NCBI GenBank assembly: GCA_902610585.1
Contig: CACLWE010000004.1
Span: 1 to 64,000, forward strand
Reading direction: 5' to 3'
DNA from: an uncultured Pelagibacteraceae bacterium
GTDB taxonomy: Bacteria > Pseudomonadota > Alphaproteobacteria > Pelagibacterales > AG-422-B15
DNA: 64,000 bases
Shown: piece by piece, positions 56,521-64,000 of the stretch
Layout of the letters: the number at the start of each line of letters is the position of its first letter
Position numbering within the stretch: position 1 is the stretch's first letter
Position numbers and translations under genes: made by a program
Notes under the pieces: generated by a model
Databases searched by the model: none
What the model was told of the DNA's origin: nothing
What the model saw: only the letters and a program-made list of their open reading frames with translations

Positions 56521-57804
56521 TTAGTTTTTGCCAGAAGGAAGTTCGTTAAATGGAACTTTTTTATCCGCTCTTTCATCTTGTGGTAACCCAAGAACTCGCT
56601 CTGCAATGATATTTCGAAGAACTTCATCTGTACCACCAGCAATTCTCATTGCCGCAGAGAAAAAATATCCATTTTGAAACAAGTTCTTTAATACAGGATT
56701 TTGATCATGATGAACCATGCCAGCAGAATCCATTAATTCAAGTGCATAGGCTGAAACGTCTTGCATTTTTGATGCTGTAACAAGTTTGCTTATTGAAAGC
56801 TCTGGTCCAGGGGTTTGGCCTTTTGACAAAGCGGTAATACTTCTAAATTTTGTGTATTGTAAACCACGCGATTGAACATACCAGTCAGCCATTTTTTGTC
56901 TTACTTCACTGTTCTTAATTGCAAGACCATCCTCCACTTCTAATTCCTTCGTTGCTTCAAATATTTGATCGAAGTCAAGTCCAGGAGGATCGCCAACAGC
57001 AAGTCTTTCGTTCATGAGAGTGGTAAGCGCAACTTTCCAGCCCTCACCTTCTCCACCTAATCTTTGGCAGTCAGGTATTCTTACATCATTGAAGAAGACT
57101 TCATTAAAATTTGAAGTACCTGAAATCTGCTTGATTGGTCTAACTTCGATACCAGGTGTCTTCATATCTAAATAAAAATAAGTAAGACCTTTATGCTTTA
57201 AGGCAGATGGATCAGACCTTGCAACTATCATTCCATAATCTGCAAAGTGCGCCCCAGATGTCCATACTTTTTGACCATTTAAAACCCACTCATCGCCATT
57301 CTTTTCAGCTTTCATTTTAATTCCAGCTAAATCTGATCCCGCTGAAGGTTCTGAAAAAAGCTGACACCATATTTCTTCACCCGTAATCATTTTAGGTAAA
57401 TATCTTTTTTTATCTTCGTCTTTGCCCCATACCATCATTGTCGGGCCAAGCATACCGATTCCAATTTCAAAATAACCAGAAGGAACTAAATAATCATGTT
57501 CCTCTTGAGAGTAGATAACTTGTTGTATAGGTGATCCACCATAACCACCAAACTCTTTTGGCCACAAGATGGCAGCAAAACCTGCTTCAGCTTTTTTCTT
57601 TTGCCATACTTTTGCTCTTTCTAATGCTTCCTGTGCAGCTTCTTTGCCTCCCTTGACTGTCTCGGGAGCGCCTGCAACAGCGATCTGTGGGCTTTTATCG
57701 TTAGGCTTATCAGAAATTATTGATCTCTTTTCGGCGTTTGCCTCAAGAAAATCTCTCGCTTCTTTTCTAAATTCAGCTTCCTGCTGTGAATCATTAAAAT
57801 CCAT
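56521..57804 (-). CDS. Acyl-CoA dehydrogenase family protein (long partner of pair 2)
   Basis: A 427-residue acyl-CoA dehydrogenase with WPKEFGGYGGSPIQQVI, the flavin loop WCQLFSEPSAGSDLAGIKM, LNGQKVWTSGAHFADYGM, and a C-terminal AGGTDEVLRNIIAERVLGLP that contains the catalytic-acid region. The N-terminal EANAEKRSIISDKPNDKS stretch is an extended linker compared with the pair 1 protein. It starts two bases after its shorter partner at 57807-58937, implying an obligate complex. The same long-plus-short arrangement as at 48635-51059 suggests bulky or branched acyl-CoA substrates. Confidence 0.92.
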   Translation of the reverse strand: MDFNDSQQEAEFRKEARDFLEANAEKRSIISDKPNDKSPQIAVAGAPETVKGGKEAAQEALERAKVWQKKKAEAGFAAILWPKEFGGYGGSPIQQVIYSQEEHDYLVPSGYFEIGIGMLGPTMMVWGKDEDKKRYLPKMITGEEIWCQLFSEPSAGSDLAGIKMKAEKNGDEWVLNGQKVWTSGAHFADYGMIVARSDPSALKHKGLTYFYLDMKTPGIEVRPIKQISGTSNFNEVFFNDVRIPDCQRLGGEGEGWKVALTTLMNERLAVGDPPGLDFDQIFEATKELEVEDGLAIKNSEVRQKMADWYVQSRGLQYTKFRSITALSKGQTPGPELSISKLVTASKMQDVSAYALELMDSAGMVHHDQNPVLKNLFQNGYFFSAAMRIAGGTDEVLRNIIAERVLGLPQDERADKKVPFNELPSGKN

Positions 57805-57806
57805 AA

Positions 57807-58937
57807 TTAAACTATATTCCTTTTCTCAAGATTTGAAATTAAATTTTCTTTCCATTGTCTTGTACTACCAATATTCAAAGAAAGTAGTTTTGATCTTCGA
57901 TAAAACAAGTGACAATCATAATCCCAGGTAAAACCCACTCCTCCGTGGATTTGAATATTCTCCTTTGCAGCATAATTAAAGGCGTCAGATGCACTCACTC
58001 TTGCACCTGCTGCAGCAACTGGTAATTCATTGGAATCGGTACTCAAGGCCCATGCGCCATAGTATGCATTAGATCTAGCTAATTCGATCTTAACATACAT
58101 ATCTGCCATTTTATGCTTTAAAGCCTGAAATGAACCAATTTGCCTTCCGAAAGCAAACCTTTCCATTGAATATTTTTTTGCTTCATCTAGAGAAACTTGC
58201 GCTCCTCCAACTTGCTCAAATGAATATAAAACTGCCGCTCTGTTAAGTATGTTTTCTGTCATATCCCATGCCATTCCTTGCTCACCAATTAGTTCGGCTT
58301 CAACATTTTCAAAATTAATACTGCATGCAGGTCGGGTAGGATCAATAGTTTCAAGGCTTGTCTTCTTCACTCCATTTTCATGTAAATCGACGATATATAA
58401 TGAAAGTGAATTTCTATTTCCCTTATCATCGCTATTTGCAGCGATTATTAGAAAATCAGCTGACTCTCCATCACTTACAGGTGATTTGTAGCCATTAATT
58501 TTTCCAGATGAAAACTTCGTCTTTATATTTGATGGTTTTGGAGTTCCATTTGTTTCTGATAATGCAAAAGTACCTATTTTTTCACCTGATGCTATCGAAG
58601 GTAAGAATTTTTTCTTTTGATCTTCAGAACCATAGTTTTTGATAAATTCTGCAAATAAATATATTGATGATGAAAATGGTGTGGGTGCTAGAGATCTTCC
58701 CAATTCCTCTGCTATGACGCATAATTCCAACATACCGAGACCAAGTCCACCATATTCCTCTGGAATTGCAGTCCCAGTCCAACCCATTTCGGATATTTGT
58801 GACCATAGTTCTTTATGATAATGCAGTTGATCGTCATCAAGAACTGTTCTTACTGATTTACGATCACACTTATCGAATAAAAATTTTCTTGCTTGATCAC
58901 GAAGAAGTTTTTGATCATCTGAGAAATCAAAATTCAT
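57807..58937 (-). CDS. Acyl-CoA dehydrogenase family protein (short partner of pair 2)
   Basis: A 376-residue chain starting MNFDFSDDQKLLRDQARKFL, with WTGTAIPEEYGGLGLGMLEL, TFALSETNGTPKPSNI, and a C-terminal ENIQIHGGVGFTWDYDCHLFYRR. The following block reads GSTRQWKENL and lacks the EI pair found in the long partner. It therefore probably serves as the non-catalytic or FAD-binding half of a heteromeric enzyme. It lies eight bases after rpoZ and two bases before the long partner. Confidence 0.88.
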   Translation of the reverse strand: MNFDFSDDQKLLRDQARKFLFDKCDRKSVRTVLDDDQLHYHKELWSQISEMGWTGTAIPEEYGGLGLGMLELCVIAEELGRSLAPTPFSSSIYLFAEFIKNYGSEDQKKKFLPSIASGEKIGTFALSETNGTPKPSNIKTKFSSGKINGYKSPVSDGESADFLIIAANSDDKGNRNSLSLYIVDLHENGVKKTSLETIDPTRPACSINFENVEAELIGEQGMAWDMTENILNRAAVLYSFEQVGGAQVSLDEAKKYSMERFAFGRQIGSFQALKHKMADMYVKIELARSNAYYGAWALSTDSNELPVAAAGARVSASDAFNYAAKENIQIHGGVGFTWDYDCHLFYRRSKLLSLNIGSTRQWKENLISNLEKRNIV

Positions 58938-58945
58938 GACGGCTA

Positions 58946-59602
58946 CTATTCTTTTGTATCGTTTTCTTCTTGAATTGCTGTTTCAGTTTCAGGGATTGTG
59001 TCGATAGTTTCTGAAACCTCATCTGCTTCAATGGTGTTTATTTCAGTTTCCTCAACTTCAGATACGTTCATTGGCTCACTTAATGATGTTGTATCCTCCG
59101 TTACCTCTAAATTTTCTACATCATTCGTCATATCAATTTCTGAATTTTCTTGTTCTATCTTTTCAAGTTCATCATCACTTGGAACTATTTCATCAGAGGA
59201 TGGTTGAGATTGGATAACTTCTTCAATTGGCTTTGCTCTGGACTCTACTCTTGGTGAACGAGCAGTAAATTTTCTCGTAGCTGATTTTTCCATTTCTGAC
59301 TTTGATAAACCACCTTGATACATCTGTCTGAAAGTATCATTATCAACTTCTTCTAGCTCTTCCTCTTCTTCATAATCGGGTATTTGTCTTAGCTTCGAAA
59401 CAATACTTTCCTTTAACTCTTCAGCAGTTATTTTTGACTCTCCAATTTCTCGAAGAGCAATAACTGGTTTTTTATCATTCTCAGGATCAACCGCTGGGGT
59501 AGCCCCTCTACCTAATTGAACAGCTCTTTCTTTAGCTAATATGACTAAATCGTATTGGTTATTCACCAACTTTATACAATCTTCAACAGTAATTCGTGCC
59601 AT
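58946..59602 (-). CDS. rpoZ: RNA polymerase omega subunit with long acidic tail
   Basis: Omega stabilises beta' during polymerase assembly. Residues 1 to about 72 are canonical: MARITVEDCIKLV, YDLVILAKERAVQLGRGATP, and KKPVIALREIGESKITAEEL. The total of 218 residues is well above the usual 65-150. The extra part from about residue 75 is a low-complexity tail very rich in Glu, Asp, Ser and Thr (EEEEELEEVDNDTF and later repeats), interrupted by one basic patch (KSATRKFTARSPRVESRAK). The tail is probably disordered. It heads an operon with the acyl-CoA dehydrogenase pair 2. No spoT follows, as it often does elsewhere. Confidence 0.92.
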   Translation of the reverse strand: MARITVEDCIKLVNNQYDLVILAKERAVQLGRGATPAVDPENDKKPVIALREIGESKITAEELKESIVSKLRQIPDYEEEEELEEVDNDTFRQMYQGGLSKSEMEKSATRKFTARSPRVESRAKPIEEVIQSQPSSDEIVPSDDELEKIEQENSEIDMTNDVENLEVTEDTTSLSEPMNVSEVEETEINTIEADEVSETIDTIPETETAIQEENDTKE

Positions 59603-59679
59603 AAGAATATTTGGAATTGATGTTGCTTTTTATTGAAATATATAAATAAATCAAGCTGAAAGTTTAATTTATTAAGTAA

Positions 59680-59895
59680 ATGGCCCAATTTAGAGAAAAC
59701 CAAGAATATATCGGTAGTCCATGTGTAAAAATTTGTAAGTATAAGAAAGACTTCATGGATGGGAATGTTTGCATTGGTTGTTTTAGGGAACAGTTTGAAA
59801 TAACTAATTGGATGAAAATGAGTAATTCTGAAAAACAGTTAGTAATAGAAGATACTAAAGAAAGAAAAAAAGAATTTTTAAAAAATCATGTTTGA
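59680..59895 (+). CDS. DUF1289 small cysteine-rich protein
   Basis: A 71-residue protein with the DUF1289 pattern GSPCVKICKY, then CIGCFREQFEITNWMKMSNSEK. The four cysteines in a C-x3-C, C-x2-C arrangement suggest a metal or iron-sulphur site, and family members are mostly short, cytosolic and of unknown role. The start MAQFRENQEYIGSP is plausible. It is divergent from rpoZ and overlaps the DUF4396 gene by eight bases, so the two are probably co-expressed. Confidence 0.88.
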   Translation: MAQFRENQEYIGSPCVKICKYKKDFMDGNVCIGCFREQFEITNWMKMSNSEKQLVIEDTKERKKEFLKNHV

Positions 59896-60313
59896 TATTA
59901 GCTGGACGTGTAAACATACTTGGCAGAAAGCAAGCTATAATACAATGTGGTGTTTAATTGGCTGCAGTATTGGTGACTTTGGAACGATTTATTACTTTCA
60001 AATCATTGATCACTCTTTATCTATATATGTGGTGATGTTGCTCGCAATACTAAATGGTTTGATTACAAGTATTATATTAGAAACTATAATTCTAATGAGA
60101 ACATTTATTTTTGCTGAAGCAATTAGTATTGCATTTAAAATGAGTTTCATCAGCATGATTAGTATGGAAGTGGCTATGAATGCTACAGATTTAATATTTG
60201 CTGGCGGAGTTCTTACTATTACAATAATTCCTTTTATGCTCCTTGCGGGTTTTATTACCCCGCTTCCATATAATTATTACAGACTCAAAAAATATAACGA
60301 GTCATGTCATTAA
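59888..60313 (+). CDS. DUF4396-like membrane protein
   Basis: A 141-residue protein with about four hydrophobic helices (residues 20-38, 43-66, 72-92, 104-126). The segments HTWQKASYNTMWCLIGCSIGDFG and FAEAISIAFKMSFISMISMEVAMNATD match the DUF4396 pattern as I know it. Conserved Cys, His, Met and acidic residues in membrane segments suggest metal binding, but nothing proves it. It overlaps the DUF1289 gene by eight bases and is followed after four bases by an alpha/beta hydrolase. Confidence 0.75.
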   Translation: MFDISWTCKHTWQKASYNTMWCLIGCSIGDFGTIYYFQIIDHSLSIYVVMLLAILNGLITSIILETIILMRTFIFAEAISIAFKMSFISMISMEVAMNATDLIFAGGVLTITIIPFMLLAGFITPLPYNYYRLKKYNESCH

Positions 60314-60317
60314 AATA

Positions 60318-61181
60318 ATGATTAAAGAAAATGTCAAAATTGGCACTGGTAATATCGCAACATACAGAAGATCAAACAAAACAAATGATGTACTATATTT
60401 TTCTCATGCTAATGGTTTCTGTGGACAGGCATATACTGATCTCTTAAATAAAATTGATAATTCATACGAGGTTATTACATATGATATGCGTGGTCATGGC
60501 GAAACCGATTTAATTGCAGACTCTAATAAACTAAAATCATGGTATACTTTTAGGGATGATTTGGAGCAATTAGTTAAAAAACATAATGAGCCAGTAACTT
60601 TGTCAGGTCATTCAATGGGAGGCACTGCGAGCTTGCTACTAGCTCTCTCAAAACCTAAATTAGTAAAAAAACTTATTCTCATAGATCCTGTCATATTGCC
60701 ATTGAGGTATATCATTTCATACCAGCTTTTACAGATTGTTAATCTTGCTCATTTAGCAAGTCCTCTTTCAAAGAATGCTTTGATCAGACGTAATTTGTGG
60801 AATAGCGAAGATGAAGCTCATAAATATTTTTCTAGTAAGACTCTTTTTAAAAATATAAGTGAAAAGATAATTAAAGACTATGTACAATATGGACTTAAAA
60901 AAAATGACCAAAATAAATATGTTTTAAAATGTGATCCACGCTGGGAGTCGGCTTGCTTTAGGCTTACCTCGCATGAGGTTTGGTTTGATTTAAAGAAAAT
61001 TAATATTCCAATTAAGATTATACTCACACCTAACAGTGTTGTCTGTAATGTGACAAGTCAAAATAGAATTAAAAAATTAAATCCTCAAACTGAGATTTGT
61101 TTTATTGATGAGACATCGCATATGCTTCCACTTGAAAAAACTGAGGATGTTGCAAGTGAAATTAATAATTTTCTCGCCTAA
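60318..61181 (+). CDS. Alpha/beta hydrolase
   Basis: The track start at 60243 is a TTG inside the previous gene; the ATG at 60318, four bases after the DUF4396 stop, gives 288 residues. The chain has FSHANGFCGQAYTDLL as oxyanion region, DMRGHGETD, the nucleophile elbow LSGHSMGGTAS and a terminal DETSHMLPLEKTED with the catalytic histidine. No signal peptide is present, so it is cytosolic. The substrate is unknown; an ester or thioester is likely. It is the third gene of the DUF1289-DUF4396-hydrolase run. Confidence 0.88.
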   Translation: MIKENVKIGTGNIATYRRSNKTNDVLYFSHANGFCGQAYTDLLNKIDNSYEVITYDMRGHGETDLIADSNKLKSWYTFRDDLEQLVKKHNEPVTLSGHSMGGTASLLLALSKPKLVKKLILIDPVILPLRYIISYQLLQIVNLAHLASPLSKNALIRRNLWNSEDEAHKYFSSKTLFKNISEKIIKDYVQYGLKKNDQNKYVLKCDPRWESACFRLTSHEVWFDLKKINIPIKIILTPNSVVCNVTSQNRIKKLNPQTEICFIDETSHMLPLEKTEDVASEINNFLA

Positions 61182-61223
61182 CTTAATCTGTTCTAAACAA
61201 AACAAATAAGGTATGTTTAGCAA

Positions 61224-62306
61224 ATGGAAAATTTTGCAAATTTAGTGCTATCTGTATGGAACCAAGGGGTTTTTGGTATCGATCTGAACAATATTTTAGT
61301 TGCAATAGCAATACTCTTAATTTTTATAATTTTAAGATCAGTTTTTTCAAAAATTGTGATTGGTAGATTAAAAGTTCTTGTAAAAAAATCTAAGACTAAG
61401 ATTGATGATGCGATGCTTGAGGCTTTTGATGGACCTCTCAGATTTTTTCCTGTAGTAATCGGTGTGTACATAAGCACTCAGTATTTAAATTTAAATACAA
61501 CTCTTGAACTGTTTGCTGCAAATTTAAATCGTTCACTCATAACAATTCAAATATTTTGGTTTTTATACAAAATTATTGATCCGATTTCATCGTTTATTCA
61601 TAAATTAGGAGAATTGTTAACAAATGATCTTATAGATTGGGGAGTAAGAATTTTAAAATTCTTCATATTTGTTATTGGTGCAGCTGCTGTTTTAGAAATA
61701 TGGGGAATCAAGGTTGGACCAATTCTAGCTGGACTGGGACTTCTCAGTGTGGCAGTAGCTTTAGGTGCTCAAGATTTGTTTAAAAATCTGATATCAGGAA
61801 TTTTAATTTTATTAGAGAAACGATTTCAAAATGGAGATTGGATTAAAGTTGAAAACATTGTTGAGGGCGTAGTAGAAAAAATAGGTTTTCGATCAACATT
61901 GGTTAGAAGATTTGATTCTTCACCTGTTATGGTTCCAAATTTTAATTTTGCAGAAAATGCCGTCACAAATTTTAGCAATATGAAAAGTAGGCGCATATAT
62001 TGGAATATTGGCTTAGAATATAGAACAACACGTGACCAGTTGCGGAAAATTAGAGATGAAATAGATAACTACATCACAAACGATGGGAATTTTGTTAAAT
62101 CTTCTGAACAGCCATTGTTTGTAAGAATTGAAAAGTTTTCAGATAGCTCAATTGATTTGTTAATTTATTGTTTTGCAACAACTACAAATTGGGGGGAATG
62201 GTTAGAGATCAAGGAAAAATTAGCTTTAGAAATAAAAGAAATTGTTGAAAATAATGGCGCTGGTTTTGCCTTCCCTTCTCAATCAATTTATATCGAAAAA
62301 AATTAA
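61224..62306 (+). CDS. Small-conductance mechanosensitive channel (MscS family)
   Basis: A 360-residue inner-membrane protein with an N-terminal hydrophobic helix (residues 20-45), further spans near 70-90, 105-120 and 145-165. The pore helix and following beta domain read ILAGLGLLSVAVALGAQDLFKNLISGILILLEKRFQNGDWIKVEN, the MscS signature. The SSPVMVPNFNFAENAVTNFS segment continues the beta domain. It would release solutes on hypo-osmotic shock. It faces gshA tail to tail with a four-base overlap. Confidence 0.92.
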   Translation: MENFANLVLSVWNQGVFGIDLNNILVAIAILLIFIILRSVFSKIVIGRLKVLVKKSKTKIDDAMLEAFDGPLRFFPVVIGVYISTQYLNLNTTLELFAANLNRSLITIQIFWFLYKIIDPISSFIHKLGELLTNDLIDWGVRILKFFIFVIGAAAVLEIWGIKVGPILAGLGLLSVAVALGAQDLFKNLISGILILLEKRFQNGDWIKVENIVEGVVEKIGFRSTLVRRFDSSPVMVPNFNFAENAVTNFSNMKSRRIYWNIGLEYRTTRDQLRKIRDEIDNYITNDGNFVKSSEQPLFVRIEKFSDSSIDLLIYCFATTTNWGEWLEIKEKLALEIKEIVENNGAGFAFPSQSIYIEKN

Positions 62307-63637
62307 AAAGACTCGCCTTCAAAAAGCTTCTGGATGTTCAATTTATCATTTTGAAAATATTGTTTTTTAGCTTTTTCTGATGCGGTTTCTTTTTTATCGA
62401 TTACTTCAAATAAATAATCTAAGTGAACGGTTTCATCATCTCCGTATAAATTTTTCTTACCCCGCCTCTTAAGTCCCTCAAATGAGATATTTAAAAGTTT
62501 CTCCGCTAATGCCCAGCCAGTTTTGTTCTTATATAAGGAATTGAGACCGTTTGATAAGACATCACTCCTAAATTTAATTAAGTCTTCATATTCAAATTCA
62601 CTAATCATTTTGAAAGTTTCTTCTAATGCGTCTTCTTGATATAAGATGCCTGACCAAAAAGCTGGTAAAGCACAGAGTGTATTATAACTTCCTGCATCAG
62701 CGCCTCTCATCTCAATAAATGTTTTTAACCTTACTTCAGTAAAGATAGTAGAGATATGATTTATCCAATCTTCAATTAAAATATCATCAGGCGCAAATTG
62801 ATTATTTTTTCCATCCAAAAGATCTTGGAATGTATATTTAGTACAATTATGATAATTATTATTTCTAATGATTGCATATACAGGAACTTGTAAGGCATAA
62901 TCGACATATTCCTCAAAGCTCAAAGTTTTTTCAGTCAAAAACTTTGGAATACCTGTTCTGTCTGGATCAGTTTTTGTCCATACATATCCTCTATAAGTTT
63001 CAAAACCAGAAAGTTTTGAATTTTTAAATGGTGAGTTTGAGAACAAACCTGTCACAATCGGCTGAATGAATGCAGAGACATTAATTTTTCTTTGCATATC
63101 ACTTTCTGAAATATAATCGAAATTCGCCTGAACCGTTGCTGATTGGTACATCATTTCTAGACCTAATCCGGAAAGTGATTTCATATAAGGAGTCATAATT
63201 TCTGAATATCTTTTTTTTGGAACCTTTGGCACATCTTTCAATTCACCAATTGGAAAGAAGCCCAGTCCTAAAAAGCCAATATTATATTTTTCTTCTAGTT
63301 TTTTTGTGAAAGCGAGGTGATTATTTATTTCCTTGCAAGTTTCGTGAATCGTTTTAAGAGGCGCTCCAGATAATTCAAATTGACCACCAGGTTCCAGTGT
63401 TATACTTGCCCTATCTTTAGTTAGTGCAATAATATTTTTACTCTCTTTTATAGGTGTCCAACCATCCTTTATAAAGTCTTCAAAAATTGAGTTAATACTG
63501 ACATCGCCGCTATAGGGAACTAAACTAAGATCAATTTTGTGATAAATAAATTTTTCATGTTCAGTACCTATTTTAATTTCGGAGGTACTCTTAATACCAT
63601 TTTCAAAATATTTTATTAGATCACTCTTGCTAAGCAT
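62303..63637 (-). CDS. gshA: Glutamate--cysteine ligase, plant/alphaproteobacterial type
   Basis: The first step of glutathione synthesis. The 444 residues belong to the GCS2 family shared by plants and alphaproteobacteria, as shown by KIGTEHEKFIYH, LEPGGQFELSGAPL, GLGFFPIG, MYQSATVQANFDY, SPFKNSKLSGFETYRGYVW and FIEMRGADAG. The redox-regulating extra cysteine pairs of plant enzymes are not obvious. It starts eight bases inside the rsmE 3' end, so the two are co-transcribed, an arrangement seen in several alphaproteobacteria. Glutathione is also needed by the GrxD encoded at 31712. Confidence 0.95.
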   Translation of the reverse strand: MLSKSDLIKYFENGIKSTSEIKIGTEHEKFIYHKIDLSLVPYSGDVSINSIFEDFIKDGWTPIKESKNIIALTKDRASITLEPGGQFELSGAPLKTIHETCKEINNHLAFTKKLEEKYNIGFLGLGFFPIGELKDVPKVPKKRYSEIMTPYMKSLSGLGLEMMYQSATVQANFDYISESDMQRKINVSAFIQPIVTGLFSNSPFKNSKLSGFETYRGYVWTKTDPDRTGIPKFLTEKTLSFEEYVDYALQVPVYAIIRNNNYHNCTKYTFQDLLDGKNNQFAPDDILIEDWINHISTIFTEVRLKTFIEMRGADAGSYNTLCALPAFWSGILYQEDALEETFKMISEFEYEDLIKFRSDVLSNGLNSLYKNKTGWALAEKLLNISFEGLKRRGKKNLYGDDETVHLDYLFEVIDKKETASEKAKKQYFQNDKLNIQKLFEGESF

Positions 63638-64000
63638 TATAAATTTTGTCCATAATAATTGAGGCAGCGGTAATTGCAGCAGTTTCTGATTTTAAAGTAT
63701 TTGGCCCAAGTGTAACGCCAATAGATTTTTCCTTTGATTTCAAACTTTCATACTCTTTAGCTGAAAAATCTCCTTCAGGCCCTATGATTATACCAATAGC
63801 CTCGTTTTTGATTAGTTTTATATTTTTTATTTTTTCTTTATTGTTATCGAGCGAGCAATATAAATAATTCGCTAAAGAGTTATCATTAATCATTGAAGCA
63901 AATGATATAGGTTTATTAATTTCTGGTATCTTATTTCGATTTGACTGCTCACACGCTTCAATAGCAATAAGACTTAGTCTTTCAAAATTGATATTCTTCA
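63630..64000 (-). CDS. rsmE: 16S rRNA (uracil-1498-N3)-methyltransferase, C-terminal part (runs off the right edge)
   Basis: The ORF track starts at an internal methionine (63893), but the frame stays open to the window edge. Upstream it reads NFERLSLIAIEACEQSNRNK, matching the conserved IAxEAxEQ stretch of RsmE. The catalytic SPOUT knot follows with IIIGPEGDFSAKEYESLK and GVTLGPNTLKSETAAITAASII. About 123 codons of a protein near 240 are visible; the N-terminal PUA-like domain lies outside the window. It is upstream of and overlaps gshA. Confidence 0.95.
   Translation of the reverse strand, partial: KNINFERLSLIAIEACEQSNRNKIPEINKPISFASMINDNSLANYLYCSLDNNKEKIKNIKLIKNEAIGIIIGPEGDFSAKEYESLKSKEKSIGVTLGPNTLKSETAAITAASIIMDKIYNA

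Noticed and set aside
60243-60317. Extended start of the alpha/beta hydrolase.
   Set aside because: It begins with TTG within the DUF4396 gene and adds no conserved sequence.

Overview
The window is a very compact, low-GC, almost entirely protein-coding stretch of a bacterial chromosome, most likely from a free-living marine alphaproteobacterium with a streamlined genome. The evidence is a proteorhodopsin gene, an F1-ATPase inhibitor zeta subunit (DUF1476) beside purB/purC/purSQL, plant-type glutamate-cysteine ligase, solitary rpsD, CGFS glutaredoxin next to purL, DUF1289, and near-zero intergenic distances. The HIMB59/AEGEAN-169 or SAR11-like groups fit this picture, but no marker here decides the taxon.

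Layout. Bases 1-14283 (minus strand) hold the classic translation/transcription block, read from right to left: tRNA-Tyr, tRNA-Gly, tuf, tRNA-Trp, secE, nusG, rplK, rplA, rplJ, rplL, rpoB, rpoC, then rpsL, rpsG and the start of fusA. Good sigma70-type promoters lie before tRNA-Tyr and between rpoC and rpsL. Bases 14434-15850 hold rlmB, a possible 32-residue membrane microprotein, tRNA-Thr, and a roughly 400 bp segment closed by a 55 nt copy of the tRNA-Thr 3' half, which may be the scar of an integration. Bases 15841-19967 hold a membrane hydroxylase and a glpK - class II aldolase - NAD-formate dehydrogenase operon. Bases 20048-24371 hold nadK, an outer-membrane inverse-autotransporter barrel with a separate secreted partner, tRNA-Leu, a blue-tuned proteorhodopsin with a strong UUCG terminator, and a CinA-like gene.

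Bases 24378-33144 are sfsA, map, purB, a lysine-rich tail-anchored small protein, the ATPase zeta subunit, purC-purS-purQ-purL, grxD and a DUF2817 peptidase-like gene. Bases 33152-41918 (minus) hold rpsD, a TrmJ-like methylase, cimA, cysS, gltX, nadE and class II DAHP synthase. Bases 42002-51059 hold a crotonase, an exported haloalkane-dehalogenase-like hydrolase, glmS-glmU, gph, an SDR and a first pair of acyl-CoA dehydrogenases.

Bases 51122-54117 form a cobalamin unit: riboswitch, TonB-dependent receptor and a small integral membrane protein (DUF6580-like). Bases 54159-63637 hold phosphomannomutase, a TauE permease, a second acyl-CoA dehydrogenase pair, rpoZ with a long acidic tail, DUF1289, DUF4396, an alpha/beta hydrolase, MscS and gshA. 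The window ends inside rsmE.

Taken together this is core information processing, purine, NAD, amino-sugar and glutathione synthesis with light-driven proton pumping, formate oxidation, acyl-CoA oxidation and vitamin B12 capture. The least explained parts are the barrel/secreted-partner pair, the B12 receptor with its lone membrane partner, the tRNA-Thr-bounded segment and the two small membrane proteins. I saw no rRNA, CRISPR array, insertion sequence or prophage, and there is no gene-free stretch longer than 300 bases.
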